A DNA stretch of 64,000 nucleotides from Microplitis mediator. Taxonomy: Eukaryota > Arthropoda > Insecta > Hymenoptera > Braconidae. Where the stretch lies: the NCBI RefSeq assembly GCF_029852145.1, contig NC_079969.1, positions 21,196,459 through 21,260,458 of the forward strand, given 5' to 3'. The translations under genes were made by a program, and so were the position numbers. Below are positions 20,607 through 32,900 of the stretch, in pieces. Below the pieces are notes generated by a model that was not told the origin of the DNA, did not search any database, and saw only the letters and a list, made by a program, of their open reading frames with translations. Positions within the stretch are counted from its first letter, which is position 1. Every line of letters starts with the position of its first letter.

Positions 20607-20773
20607 ATTCGATTAATGGCTCGATCGGTAATTTTATCATTCAACAAAAATATATATAATTCTCTATACTGCATGCAATTCTTATGTATAGTTTGTTTTT
20701 AAGTGATCAATGCTGCCAACATATTTTTTGAAAGTTGGAATTTGCGTCACTCCCATTTCCAATGCTCCAAGTC
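20607..20773. other. Short spacer
   Basis: Nothing recognised. Confidence 0.4.
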
Positions 20774-20982
20774 GATGAGTGTGAATGTAGCAGACATCAG
20801 ACAAATTTGAAATTATAAATAAATAGAGTAAATAATTGATAATATAAAATTAAAATAAAATGCTTATTTAAAAAATTTGAAAATCAATCAGTCCATTTTT
20901 TATAAATATTAGTTTTTTAATTATTTACTCTATTTATTTATAATTTTAAATTTGTCGGACGTCTGCTACATTCACACTCATC
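20774..20982. mobile_element. MITE, TGAGTGTGAATGTAGC family, copy 2
   Basis: Ends TGAGTGTGAATGTAGCAGAC and TCTGCTACATTCACACTCA. Flanks TCCAAGTCG and TCCAAGTCA form a 9-bp duplication with one mismatch. It lies 145 bp before the ATP synthase g start codon, within its promoter or 5' leader region. Confidence 0.85.
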
Positions 20983-21127
20983 CAAGTCAACATAAAATTT
21001 TCAAGGCCGCCAGGATTTTGTGAAATAGAAATAAACCTTTACAACTTAACCTCTCGTTATATTGGTCATTGATTGAGAGATTCGTTGTCAAATTTTTTTA
21101 ATACAATAAATTTAATTATAAATAACA

Positions 21128-21651
21128 ATGTCGAAATTAGTTCCATTGGTAATGACTGGAGCAAAAAGTAAGTAATAAATTATTCATTTTATTATTTATT
21201 AAATTAAATTTATTTTATAAATCTATTCTTGAATAAGACAGTGATAATTCTTACATAACATCAGTTATGTCTGATGTATTTAATCTTTCTGGTTTATTAA
21301 ACCCGAACTTATTTGTTAGATTTATTTAATTAATTAATTATTAATATTGTTACCATTATTAATATCATTTGTTTTTTTTTTCTTTAATTAGAGGCTTACA
21401 CTGTAGCCAAGCCAGAAGCCATAAGATTTATGCGATATGCTAAAGTGGAATTATCTCCACCAACTTTGGGAGATTTACCAGCAATTCGACAGGGTTTTGG
21501 TAAATTGATTCATGCAGCCAAGAGTGGAAGCTACAAAAATCTTACTGTTCGTGAAGCTTGGCTCAATACCCTAGTTTTTATTGAAGTTTGGTGCTGGTTC
21601 TTCATCGGTGAAGTGCTTGGCAAGAGGCATATCGTTGGTTACAAAGTTTAA
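21128..21651 (+). CDS. ATPsynG: ATP synthase subunit g, mitochondrial
   Basis: Two exons: 21128-21167 and 21392-21651, joined in phase (AAAA|GTAAGT donor, TTTAATTAG acceptor) to a 99-residue protein starting MSKLVPLVMTGAKKAYTVAK. Subunit g sits in the membrane part of mitochondrial F1Fo ATP synthase and helps form dimer rows that shape cristae; it does not bind nucleotide. The length equals that of other insect subunits g, and the C-terminal half carries the usual single membrane helix (NTLVFIEVWCWFFIGEVLGK) and ends GYKV. The protein is short and basic at the N terminus without a cleaved presequence, as in the family. The leader holds a pyrimidine-rich CTTAACCTCTCG near 21045. Polyadenylation signals AATAAA lie near 21743. 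ABCB7 converges on it from the right, 2.1 kb away. Confidence 0.95.
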
Positions 21652-21847
21652 ATTGTCAATATATTTAAATATCTTGAAATGGATAGATGTCATTAATTAG
21701 ATATATCTTTAATTATAATAAAAATAATGTTGAGAGTCATCAATAAATAAATAAATTGCCGTAAAACATTTATTGTCATTGGGTTTTTTCTATTTCATTT
21801 TAATTTTTTTTATCAGTTATTTATTTTGTTTTAGTTTTTGTGGCATA

Positions 21848-21996
21848 GGTAAAATATCTAGTTCCTGATCAGGGAACTAGTACCCGATCACTCCATGTAT
21901 TTGTATACCTATATTTTGTAAAATTTAGTAAATATAGATATAAAAATACATGAGTGATCGGATACTAGTTTCCTGATCGGGTACCGGGTCTCTTAC
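21848..21996. mobile_element. Foldback element, AAGAGACCTAGTACCCGATC family, copy 1
   Basis: Palindrome of about 149 bp with arms containing GGGAACTAGTACCCGATCAC and complement, and a centre rich in TATATTTA. Other copies: 30866-31198 and 59188-59309. Confidence 0.75.
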
Positions 21997-22090
21997 AATC
22001 TATAAAAAGGTTTTAGAAGGATTTGATAGATCACACTAATCAAAATAATTGTAAAATTAAAACGGTTTTAAAAAAAAAATTTAACAGCAA

Positions 22091-22490
22091 ACCCGGATCG
22101 AAAAATTTGATGTTTCATTAAATAAGAATTTTAGTTATTTCTATTCAATTTTACTCTTTATTTGTATATTTAATTAACATGTGAAATTGAATTGAATTTC
22201 ACCTGTACTATTTTTTATTTAGAGTATTTTCAGACATTGTCAATAATTTTTAGTCCGGTTTCGGTCGCCTATAGATCAAAATCAGACTTTCTTCTCATAA
22301 TATTTTGCCTTCTTTTGTTTTTATCCAAACCAGAATCAGACTTTTACTGCCTGTTATTTTCATTAGTGTGTTTTTAATCATCTTGAGATTAAAGACATTA
22401 TAAAATTTTTGTAAAAATTTAAAGACACACGAATTAGTCCAAATACAATCTAGTTAGACTAAAATCAAATCAAATTTTTCGACCTGAGTA
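22091..22490. mobile_element. TIR element, GGATCGAAAAATTTGA ends
   Basis: Ends ACCCGGATCGAAAAATTTGA and CAAATTTTTCGACCTGAGT are inverted repeats about 400 bp apart. The interior has no gene; the frame at 22192-22377 is hydrophobic by composition only. Confidence 0.45.
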
Positions 22491-22893
22491 TATGAATTAA
22501 TAATAAATAAATGTATTTTATTTTTATCATACAAGACATAATATCAATTGGTAAGCAATATGTCTGTTACTTTACCAATTAAATTTATTATAATTAGTAA
22601 TTTAACAACAATAAATAACAACATTACTTTTTACAGTTTTATAAATTCTATAACAATAATTTAAAATTAAAATAAAATTGGCAATACATTATTTAATACA
22701 AGTTGGCAGTTTTCTCAAATTTTGTAAATTGAAGTATTCGGTAATTTTTTCAGATCATTGTGTTCAAATCTAATGATAATAAATTGTTACATTTAAGGGT
22801 TTATTCCATTTAAATCTTGAACATATAAGTTTTGTTAAAATCAAGTCATCAACAATAAATATTATTGTTACAATTATATAAAAAAAAAAAAAA
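22491..22893. other. AT-rich spacer, nothing recognised
   Basis: No coding region, RNA gene or repeat border was found. Confidence 0.5.
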
Positions 22894-23087
22894 TAAGTGT
22901 GATTGTAGCAGACATGAGACAATTTATAAATTTTAAATAAATTAAAATAATGAAATTGAAAAAAAGCGCGTACTGATTTTTCAATTATCTAAATACGCAT
23001 TTTTTTTTAATTTCTACTCTACTTACATTTCATTTATTTATTCCAAAATTCAAAAAATTACTAATTGTCAGCTACATTCATACTCAT
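22894..23087. mobile_element. MITE, TGAGTGTGAATGTAGC family, diverged subtype
   Basis: Ends AAGTGTGATTGTAGCAGAC and GTCAGCTACATTCATACT. The internal TGAGACAATTTATAAATTT marks a subtype shared with 33915-34105 and, in part, 49945-50017. Confidence 0.7.
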
Positions 23088-23201
23088 AAAAAAAAACTTT
23101 ATTACAAAACCAATAAAACTTTCGTAGTCTATTTCTTTAATTTGTTAAGGTTTTTTATGTATCGAAATTTAATTATTTTTTTAAATTTGGTTTTAAAACT
23201 G

Positions 23202-23632
23202 GGTGGATGTCTATTACACAGAGCCCGATGACGCAGATGTATTGATGATCCAGATTCCCGATGATACACGACTTTCTTACTTACTGACCGTAAATCTTAA
23301 ATCAAAATAAAAATGTTGGATTCAAGAATTTCTAAGGATTTTTATAGAGTTTTTATAGAAAGTCCATTGAAAATCAGGACTCGTCATCATCTAAGAAAAT
23401 CCATAGAAAATCAGGATTTTCCATCATCTAAAATAATCTATAGAAAATCTTGAATTCAAAATTTTCTTTTTGATTTAAGATTTACGGTCAGTAAGTAAGA
23501 AAGTCAACTGTGTCATCGAAATCTGGGTAATTGATTATCTGTATCATCAGGAATCTGAGTAATGGGAATATAAATATTTGGGATCTGGATCATCAATATA
23601 TCTGCGTCATCGGGATCTGTGTAAGACATCCG
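23202..23632. mobile_element. 431-bp foldback element
   Basis: Inverted ends GGTGGATGTCT and AGACATCCGCC. The arms pair in the outer part (CCGATGACGCAGATGTATTG) and again near the centre (TTCTTACTTACTGACCGTAA). TTTAAAAC on both sides is a likely 8-bp target duplication. Confidence 0.7.
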
Positions 23633-23799
23633 CCTTTAAAACCCAGTAATTTTTTTTTACTTTCAATCACCAAATTAATTGATAAGTGTCAACTATTTTA
23701 CAATTATTTATAATTAATTAAATACAGTGAAAAAACAAATGCAAATTTATATTATTTTCAGATGTTAAAATAAAAAGTAACATAATAAATTACTTTATT

Positions 23800-25992
23800 T
23801 TAATTATTGCCTTCCGGATAATTTTTTTCGTCGGAATTAATGACACCTAAATGTTGAACATTCCATAGATTCTTATATACAGATTTCGTTTTCCTTAATA
23901 ATTCTTGATGCGTTCCTTTTTCAGCAACTTTTCCATTTTCTAACACTAGTATTTCGTCTGCATCCATAACTGTCGATAGACGATGAGCAATAACGATTGA
24001 AGTTCGTCCAACAGTCGCACGACGTAAAGCATCCAAAATATGTAATTCTGTTATTGAATCTAATGCTGATGTAGCTTCGTCAAATATCAATATCGGGCTA
24101 TTTTTTAAAATAGCTCGCGCGATGGCAACTCTTTGTTTTTCACCGCCGCTCAATTTTAAGCCTCTTTCACCCACCGGAGTATCATATCCTTTAGGCCATT
24201 TAAGAATAACATCGTGCAAATTAGCCATCGCTGCTGCTTCGTAAACTTCATTTCTACTTTTATTTAAATTTCCATAACTCAAATTATAGTAAATCGATTC
24301 ATGAAATAATACTGAATCTTGTGGTACAATAGCGATTGCTTGTCTTAATTCATTCAAATCGACACTAGAAATATTTTGATCATTTATTAAAATATTACCC
24401 TGCTGTGGATCAAAAAATCTGTACAATAATCTGACGATTGACGTTTTTCCAGATCCAGATCCACCCACAATAGCAACTTTTTTTCCACTTGAAATAGTAA
24501 AAGAAATGTTGTCTAGTATTTTTTTTCCTGGTATATATTGAAAACTGACATTATCAAAAAAAATATTTGACGTTGCTGGTGAAATAACAAAATGTTTAGC
24601 ATTTGATTGATTTTCAATAGCTGGTGGTCGTGCCATTAATGAAAACATTGTTTGCATATCAATCAATGCTTGTCTAACTTCGCGATAAACAGATCCTAGA
24701 AATCCTAATGGTACTGATAATTGAAATAATAATCCATTGACCATAACTAAGTCACCAACAGTCATTGTTCCATTAGTTATATTTTTAGCAGCCATCAACA
24801 TAATTAATGTCAAGGCGCCGCTAAAAATTAAATTCTGTCCAAAATTAAGTAATGCTAAACTGGTACTAGTTTTCAATGATGCCTCTTCATATTTTTTTAA
24901 TGACGCGTCATATCTTTCAGCTTCAAATTTTTCGTTATTAAAATATTTAACTGTTTCATAATTAATAAGTGAATCGATAGCTTTATTACCAGCATCATTT
25001 TCAGCTTTATTCATATAAACACGAAATTTAGTCCTCCATTGAGTTATACCGAGAGTAAATGCTGTATAAATACCAACGCATCCTAAAGAAATTGCTGAGT
25101 ACTCAATTCCACAATTAATTCCTAATATCGTACTGACTAATGCCAATTCAAATATTGTTGGCACGACATTAAATACCATTGCTGATAAAACAAAGTTAAT
25201 TCCACGACTTCCTCGGTCAATAGTCTTCGACAACGCTCCTGTTTGTCTTGTCAAATGAAAAGATAAATCAAGATTGTGTAGATGTTGGAAAACATTTCTA
25301 GCAATTTTACGTATTGAATTCTGTGCAACTTTTGAAAACACGGCATTTCTTAATTCATTTAAACCAGCAGCGCTACAACGCGCGATACCGTATCCTAAAA
25401 GAAGTGAAGTTGCTATTGTGATAACTGTATCTGGTGCTGTATTTAAACTAAGAATCGCATCACCTCCAGCTGATACTGATACCTCATTAAGTTTATCAAT
25501 TGCGTGTTTAAAAAAAAATGGTACTGTAACACTTACTACCTTTGAACCAACTAATAAACCAACTGCTATTTTGACTCTTTTACGTATTTCTGGATCATCT
25601 TCTGGCCAAATGTAACTGAGCATTGCTTTTATCATCTCCGAACTTGTTATCGGTGGATTATCTTTTAAATTAAAAGTTTTTTCCCCTAAATTGGATACTC
25701 CTGGATGGAAACAATTTCGTTTTTGTTGCCCAGGTTTGTTACCAGTAACTCCATCAACAATCAATGAATTTTTTACAGGTGTAATTACAGATTTAGCTTG
25801 TGGAATATTTTGTTTTGCTTGGGCTCGGTCAATACTATTTCCACTACTGGACCTCGTAACGATTATTGACTTATATTTTGAAAATATGTTATAATAAATT
25901 AGATGGTTACTTGGAAAAATTATTTTTTCTCCTATTTTTATTTGATGTTTTGTCAACCGAGGAAAACTGTTACATATTAATCGAGTCACCAT
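23800..25992 (-). CDS. ABCB7: ABCB7/Atm1-type mitochondrial ABC transporter (no intron)
   Basis: A single uninterrupted frame of 730 residues. ABCB7/Atm1 is a half-transporter of the inner mitochondrial membrane that works as a dimer and exports a glutathione-linked sulfur or iron-sulfur compound needed for cytosolic Fe-S protein assembly. Residues 1-50 are rich in Arg/Lys/Ser and poor in acidic residues, as in a mitochondrial presequence. Six membrane helices span about 138-450, with the family phrase NYETVKYFNNEKFE at 344-357. The ATPase domain has Walker A GGSGSGKTS (510-518), Q-loop VPQD (556-559), signature LSGGEKQ (614-620), Walker B ILIFDEATSALD (634-645) and switch IAHRLS (668-673), all intact. 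Length fits the family (about 690-750). Lack of introns is notable next to multi-exon neighbours and could mean intron loss or a retrocopy that replaced the parent. It diverges from TMEM62; a CACGTG palindrome lies 40 bp upstream. Confidence 0.97.
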   Translation of the reverse strand: MVTRLICNSFPRLTKHQIKIGEKIIFPSNHLIYYNIFSKYKSIIVTRSSSGNSIDRAQAKQNIPQAKSVITPVKNSLIVDGVTGNKPGQQKRNCFHPGVSNLGEKTFNLKDNPPITSSEMIKAMLSYIWPEDDPEIRKRVKIAVGLLVGSKVVSVTVPFFFKHAIDKLNEVSVSAGGDAILSLNTAPDTVITIATSLLLGYGIARCSAAGLNELRNAVFSKVAQNSIRKIARNVFQHLHNLDLSFHLTRQTGALSKTIDRGSRGINFVLSAMVFNVVPTIFELALVSTILGINCGIEYSAISLGCVGIYTAFTLGITQWRTKFRVYMNKAENDAGNKAIDSLINYETVKYFNNEKFEAERYDASLKKYEEASLKTSTSLALLNFGQNLIFSGALTLIMLMAAKNITNGTMTVGDLVMVNGLLFQLSVPLGFLGSVYREVRQALIDMQTMFSLMARPPAIENQSNAKHFVISPATSNIFFDNVSFQYIPGKKILDNISFTISSGKKVAIVGGSGSGKTSIVRLLYRFFDPQQGNILINDQNISSVDLNELRQAIAIVPQDSVLFHESIYYNLSYGNLNKSRNEVYEAAAMANLHDVILKWPKGYDTPVGERGLKLSGGEKQRVAIARAILKNSPILIFDEATSALDSITELHILDALRRATVGRTSIVIAHRLSTVMDADEILVLENGKVAEKGTHQELLRKTKSVYKNLWNVQHLGVINSDEKNYPEGNN

Positions 25993-26971
25993 GATTAATT
26001 ATTTGTAAACACTGTTGCTTACCATGTACACTTTAGCACGTGCTAAATATATTAATTAATACTTAACTATTTATTGAGTTGTTATCTATAAATATAATTG
26101 CTGATAAGTATAAGGTTTCCATGCAATAATATATTTAAAAAAATAAATAAAAATAATTTTATAACCTGTTATCTACGAATGTTTGATTGGTAAAGTGCAG
26201 ATACGAGCGATAAAAAACTCAATAGATCACATATTTGTAAATTTTGTTGATGTAATTTTAAAATAAATTTTGTAATAATTAAATTTTAAATATAATTTTT
26301 ATTTTTGCAATTCAATTTTCTTAGTACTTGCTCATTAAATTTTATGTTGATATTTTTAAATATCTATTAGAAAATTTCTGTCTTATCGACAGCTAAAATA
26401 CACATTATGTAAATATAAATATATAAATAAATTTTTTTGATGAATGTTGATGACGATGACAATTATACTTAGTTAGAACACAATTAGAAATTTATTTATG
26501 TTTTTTTTCTTCCAAATAAAAATAACTATTTTTTTATCAGTTTTATTTTCTAACCACGAATATATTTACAATACGATAACTCGGTGATGTAATAAAATTC
26601 TATAAGATTTTTAAATGTAAGGTGGCTAAATATATATCAGCTGATAAATAATAATAACCACTTGTGAGTTTTTTTTTGTTTTTGTGTAAATTAATATGAT
26701 GATAAAGGTATGATTTTTTTTGTTATTAAAAAAATTTGATAAATAATTAAATTAGTAGATATATTTATCTAAATATATATAAATAAGTATTTATTTTTTA
26801 CAGAATCAAATTTTTTAACATGAAAAATCGTATTCTGGTTTATGAGTAAAATAAATCAATGAGTGGAACGAAACCAAAAAAAAAAATAATGAAGATTTAT
26901 AGATTCAAATAATGCGGCACTGACTTATTAATTATCAATGTTAGTTAATTGTTAAAATAGAATTTAAAAAA
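25993..26971. promoter_or_regulatory. Intergenic region between divergent ABCB7 and TMEM62
   Basis: 979 bp between the two start codons. It must hold both promoters. Apart from the CACGTG palindrome (26032-26047) and an AT-rich body, no element stands out. Confidence 0.5.
26032..26047. promoter_or_regulatory. 16-bp palindrome centred on an E-box (CACGTG)
   Basis: TTTAGCACGTGCTAAA is a perfect inverted repeat, 40 bp upstream of the ABCB7 start codon. CACGTG is bound by bHLH factors (for example Max/Myc, USF, CLOCK/CYCLE). The extended symmetry in an AT-rich background makes a chance match less likely, but binding is not shown. Confidence 0.5.
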
Positions 26972-29900
26972 ATGAAAATATCCATGTCTACCATCGCTTT
27001 TCTTAGTTTCATCTTAATGCTTTCCATTTTCGTTGCCAAAATAACTAATTTAATTGCTACAGACGTTGAATCCAATGTAGATACAATTAAACCAAAATAT
27101 TATGATATTGATGATTCTCCAGATCATCTCATGTGGTTTTTACAGGTAAATAAAAAATAAAAATCTGGATAAGTATGCAAATGTTCCTTAGCTTAATGAG
27201 CTGATTTTTTTTTTTAACTTAAATTACTATTGATTAAATTAACTTGTCCATAAAATTTAAAATCGAAATATACAAGCGTTGAAGGCAGTAATAAAAATTC
27301 TAAATTTAAAACAAAAAATTTTTTATGTGAAACTACTCAATAAAATATTTAAAAAATTTGCAGAAATAAGACATTTTTTACTCAAATTTAAAAACGAATT
27401 TAATCATATTTCTATGAACTTTATAAATTTTTTCTTAATTAAAAAAAAATGTGTCTGTATAAATTAAAAAAAAAATTTATTGAGTAATTCCAGAGAAAAA
27501 TTTTTTTGAAGTTTTTAATTTTTAGTACTGAATACAAAGGCTTGCATAAATTTTACGAGTGAATAAATTTGATCAGTGGTAACTAAAAAAAAAAAAGTAA
27601 AAAGAGTTCATCCAACTCAAGCTTTTTTTCTAGTTTTTAAAAATTCTTTTTCTAATATTTTTTACTAGTAAAAGTTAATATCAAATTTTATTTTTTTTTT
27701 AGATCTCAGATATCCATATAAGTATTTTTAAAGATTACTCAAGAATAACGGAATTTAAAGAATTTTGTGATATTACTGTTAAAACAATAAAACCTGTAGT
27801 TGTATTAGCATCAGGTGATTTAACTGATGCCAAAACTAAAGATGCCATGGGCTCTAAGCAAAGCTTAGAAGAGTGGCAACACTATGAAAGAGTACTTAAA
27901 GAGACAGCTGTTACAAAAAAAACTACTTGGCTGGATACTCGAGGCAATCATGGTATAAATTACGTTAATATATTTTATTTGTATCACATTTGTGTTTTAC
28001 AAAGCTTTACAGCATATATAAACCACATTTCTTTCAGTCTCTCCCTTATTTAGATACTCTCAAACCTCGTCTCTCTTGTTTCTACTGATATGACTATAAT
28101 CTAAAATTTTTCTTTTGCCTATTTACCAACTAAATCCCTTTCGTTACCAAACGGTCTTTAATTGTACTTTCAATTTTCCGGAAGTAGGGATATCCTCATC
28201 CACATCACCCTTCAACTTACTCTATAATAACTGCCTGACCGCATTCTTATAATATATTTTATCCCATTCCATTATTCTGTCACTCACCTATTGTTTTTTT
28301 ACAAGTCTTTTCGCATTCTCACAGCCTTCTACGATAAAATATACTTAAATTTAATGACTTAATATTTATTTATTTATCGTAATATAATCAGCACTCCTCG
28401 AATCTCAATTTTTTCGGTGAATCCCTCACATGGTTCTCAGTACATGTACTGTGAAAAATTGGGAGTGAACTCGGAGTGATTACGGATTTTATTTGAATCC
28501 GAATTCACTCCGTCACTTGGAGTTCCGAGGTTTTAAAAAAAAATCAATCTGCATATGGAGTAAATAGAGAGTTTGTTTTTTCAGCTGAATGATTTTGGAG
28601 TGATCTAGATTTCATTTCAATCTATAATCACTCTGAACCGGATTTTCAATATTAAATTAAACTCCCGAGGAGATTAAATTAATAAGCAATAATCCACTCC
28701 GGATTTAATTTGCGTTCACTCCGCTAATTTCTTACAGTGTGCGAAAAAATTACTATGTCCTAATTAATTAGTACAAGATGTAGTAACTTTTTAATTATTT
28801 AAACAGTAATTTCTTTTTTCTTTTTGTTTGTTTTTCTTTAAATCAAATTAAAATTTATATGTATAATATTTATGTATACTACCGATTAGCGCAAAATATT
28901 TAAATACTTTTAAATTTTATTTATTTTCAGATAATTTTAATATTATAGCAATTAACTCTCCAGAAAATTATTACACAAATTACTCAGTACAAGGAAAAAA
29001 ACACCCACGTTCGTATCTACATCAAATATCAACAGGCAATGAGAAATTTTCTTTCATTGCAATAGATGCGTGTCTTGAGCCGGGACCAAGACGTCCATTT
29101 AATTTTATCGGATTTTTGGATCATCAGGAAGTAAATAATATTAAAAAACTTGCTCAAGAGTCTCGACGTTTAAATAGCGATTATATTATTTGGTTTGGAC
29201 ATTATCCTACGTCTTCTATTTTAACCGACGATACAAAAAGTGTTAGAAATATTATGGGTAAGCCATTCGATTTCTATTTAATAAAATTCTCTTCATTATA
29301 ATAATTTTTTTATTGTAATTTAGGTGATTATAGAGAAGGGATGGTCTACCTTTGTGGACATTATCATACTCTTGGAGGTACATCACCTGAAATGTATACT
29401 ATTCAACATGCAGGATTTTTAGAATTAGAATTAGGAGATTGGAAAGATAATCGTATGTAAGTATTAAAATTCAAAAAAATATTTTTTAATATTTACATAA
29501 ATTTTACTTTATTTTACCAACATAATGTGCAAATATTATTTATTTATTAACGCCACTCGGCAATTGCACATGTTGCACACAAGTGTGTGTTAAATAAAGC
29601 ATAAAATATAATATTAGATTAATTTATTGCACAGACATCCATCACATTCTATATCACGTTACTAATTCCAAAAGAACTTATATTTTTATGCGCCCTTTTG
29701 GCTTTAGGAAACCAGCCAATAGGGCGTATAATTTTTTTTTGTTTGCCAATCGTTTTTGTAGACTTATTTTATAGCTAAAAATTGACAAAAAAATTTTGAA
29801 AGCTTAAAGGACTTTAGAAAGCTCTAGAATAAGTCTATAATATAATTACCCTGATAGCTACACCTTGCTCAGCAATTTCTGCAGTGAAACATTTTCGGCC

Positions 29901-32900
29901 AACTTAACAACAAGTTTCTGGCAAGCCTTGGCTGGATAATACTTGCGTGCAAGTTGATGCAAATCAACTGCCGTCATCTGAATGTAATTTGGCAGAAAAA
30001 CTTGCCGTCAATTTAAAGTGAAACTTTCAATCAACTTAACGTCATTATCTGACAGTAACACTTGGAATCAAATTAAATTCAAGTTACAGACAATCTACTA
30101 TCAACTTAACCGCAACTGTTTGCTCTCCAACATTTGCTTTTAAGTTGGCTTCAGAATACGGCCGTAGCTTAAAGTTAACTTGCGGGTATGGTGGCTATCA
30201 GGGTAGCAATTAAAAAAAAAAGTTATACGTCCTTTTGGTTTTAAACTGAGTAACTAAAGCCAAAAGGGCGTATAAAAATATGTCCTTTTAGAATTAGTGA
30301 CGCGATATATTTTATGATAATATAAAAATTTTAATTAATTATCAGGTACCGAGTTGCTGCAATAGATCATGGACAATTTTCATTCATTGATGTAAAACAT
30401 GGTGATTGGCCTGTAATACTGATAACAAATCCTAAACATGCTCTTTATAAAATGCCGACTAAAGAAAATTTGGATTCTATTATTAAATCTACACACATAA
30501 GGTATGAAATGAAATTTCAAGTTGAAAATATTAACGGATTTTATAAATATTAAGTCATTAAAAAATTTTTTTTTCATAGAGTTTTGGCATTTTCTACGGC
30601 ACCAATTAAAAAAGTTAAAGTAAAAATAAATGATGAAGCCTGGATTTATTGTGATCATATTAAAGGACCACTTTACACTGCTAAGTGGAATGCAACTTTG
30701 TATAAAAATGGATTACAAATTATACGCGCTCAGGTTGTAGATGAACATGGCAAAGAAAAAGAAATAATGCAACCTTTCGCTTTAGATGAAACTCGTTTAT
30801 CATTTAAAGTTCTATCTAGATTTATTCTTATGTCTAACGCAACTACAGTCGTAAGTATATTGATGTAAGGTAAGAGACCTAGTACCCTATCAGTGAACTA
30901 GTACCCAATCACTCATGTATTTGTATATCTATATTCCCTAATTAGAACTCCGGTTGAATCCGATTAGAAACTTCTAATTGGATTTAATCGGAAAGTTTCG
31001 AATGAATCCAATTGGGAATTCCGATTAATGTTCGAATTCCGATTGAATGTTTGTTCCCGATTGAGTTTCAATCAGATTCAGTCGGATTGAGTCGGAGTTT
31101 TTAATCAGGGCTTACTAAATTTTACTAAATATAGATATAAAAATACATCACGTGACTGAGTACTAGTTCCCTGATCAAGTACTAGGTCTTTTACCTTAAT
31201 TATAATTGGTTTTATAAAAAAAAGCACTCCGGAAATAAATAACTTAAATAGACAGAGACATATATCTGTTATTTTATTTAGATCTAGTTTTTTAATTATT
31301 TAGATCTATGGATCCGAACTAAAAACAGCAAATTATCAAATTATAAAAATTTAAAATTTTGAATTTTAAAAAAATTTCGAGGTCTGGTAAAAAAAAATTC
31401 AATAGTTTAAATCTAAGGAGATCTATCTTAGTCTGAGTAGACTTAAATAGATCGAGTGATCTATCAATGTGGGTCCAAAATTTGAAAGAATTAGACCGAT
31501 GTTGATCTAATCAGATCTCATGAAATCTAAATTATTTTTTTCTGGGTTCATATTTCTATATTATTCATAAAAAAGTGAAATCGGCAATTACCAAATTTGT
31601 TAAATAATTTTTAGTTTGAAGTTTCATACATCATAATGGTCTTGCTGAATATTATTCCTTTATGTGTTTTCCGTCTTTGCCACAAGCTCTGTGAATTAAA
31701 AAAAATAAAAAGACCTCGAATTAGAATAAAAATAATAAAATGGTTTGTCAGAAAATTCTGGATTCTGTCAACAGTTGATCGATTATTTTATCCTTTAATT
31801 TTTTATACAGTTTACTTAACAGTTGGTGAGTTTTTCAATTTATTTTTATTTATTTTGCAATCAACTAAAAATACATTTATTATTATTATTATTATTTTTT
31901 AAGGACCTTGGGCCATTGGAGAGATAATTGATAACCACATTGGTGTCGTATTTGCATGGGGAATGTTTATAAAAGATTCGTATTTACCTGGATCATTCAC
32001 TTACGCTTATGGATTTTATCAGTTATTATCATTTCACATGCCTTTGACGTTTCTTTTGGCATATATGATTGATAAACGGTAATTGATACTTGATCAGTTA
32101 ATTGTACTTTTACTTTAAAAGTAAAAAATATTAAATATTAATGATCTTGAAGTTTAAGACAATTAACAACTTTTGAATTTTTTTTCAACTAATTAATTAC
32201 AAAAAAGAAATATGCACATGTAGAAAATTAAAAAATCTATAGGTGCAATTATTTGGAATATTTTTTTTTTATAATTTATTGTTCGGAAAAAAATCCAAAA
32301 ATTATCAGACCTTGACTAAATTCAGTATCATGAATATTAATATATTGCTAATTTATTTTTTTCCAATAGATTTGAAGAATTTGAAAAGTCATCTCGAAAA
32401 TCATTAAATATATTTTATATTTTTTGTATAAATTTACCATTTTTATTATTAATCATGATGCAAACCAGTATGACTTATTTCTTTTGGTTGGCTTATGGAA
32501 CTTTGGCTACTATTTTGTGTCCTCTCAGAACTTGGAGTATTATTTTAGCGCTCGTGTTATGGTACCAAGTTTATAGACTACCAAATCATTGTCTGAGGTG
32601 AGTATGTCTCTGTGCTATTAACTGATCCCAGTAATTCCATGACAAGTGATCCCAAAATAATAAGAGGAAATAAATGGTGACTTGATTGGTGGGATCAGTT
32701 GACATAAAACTACACAGAAAAAAAGGAGTTCTTGGTGTACAAAATTTTTACTCGCCCAATAAACTTTTTGCATTATAAATTGAAAACAAAAACTTTTCAT
32801 GGGGCAAGAAAAAATTCTTTAGAGCGAAAATAAATTTCTTGCGCCAAGAAATTCTTTTTTTCTGTGTAGTACTAAAATTTTTAATAAAAAAAATTATCTC

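Noticed and set aside
22192..22377. 61-codon hydrophobic frame
   Set aside because: It sits inside a small TIR element; hydrophobicity comes from T-rich composition.
24737..25894. Three plus-strand frames of 67-113 codons
   Set aside because: They are antisense shadows of the ABCB7 coding sequence.
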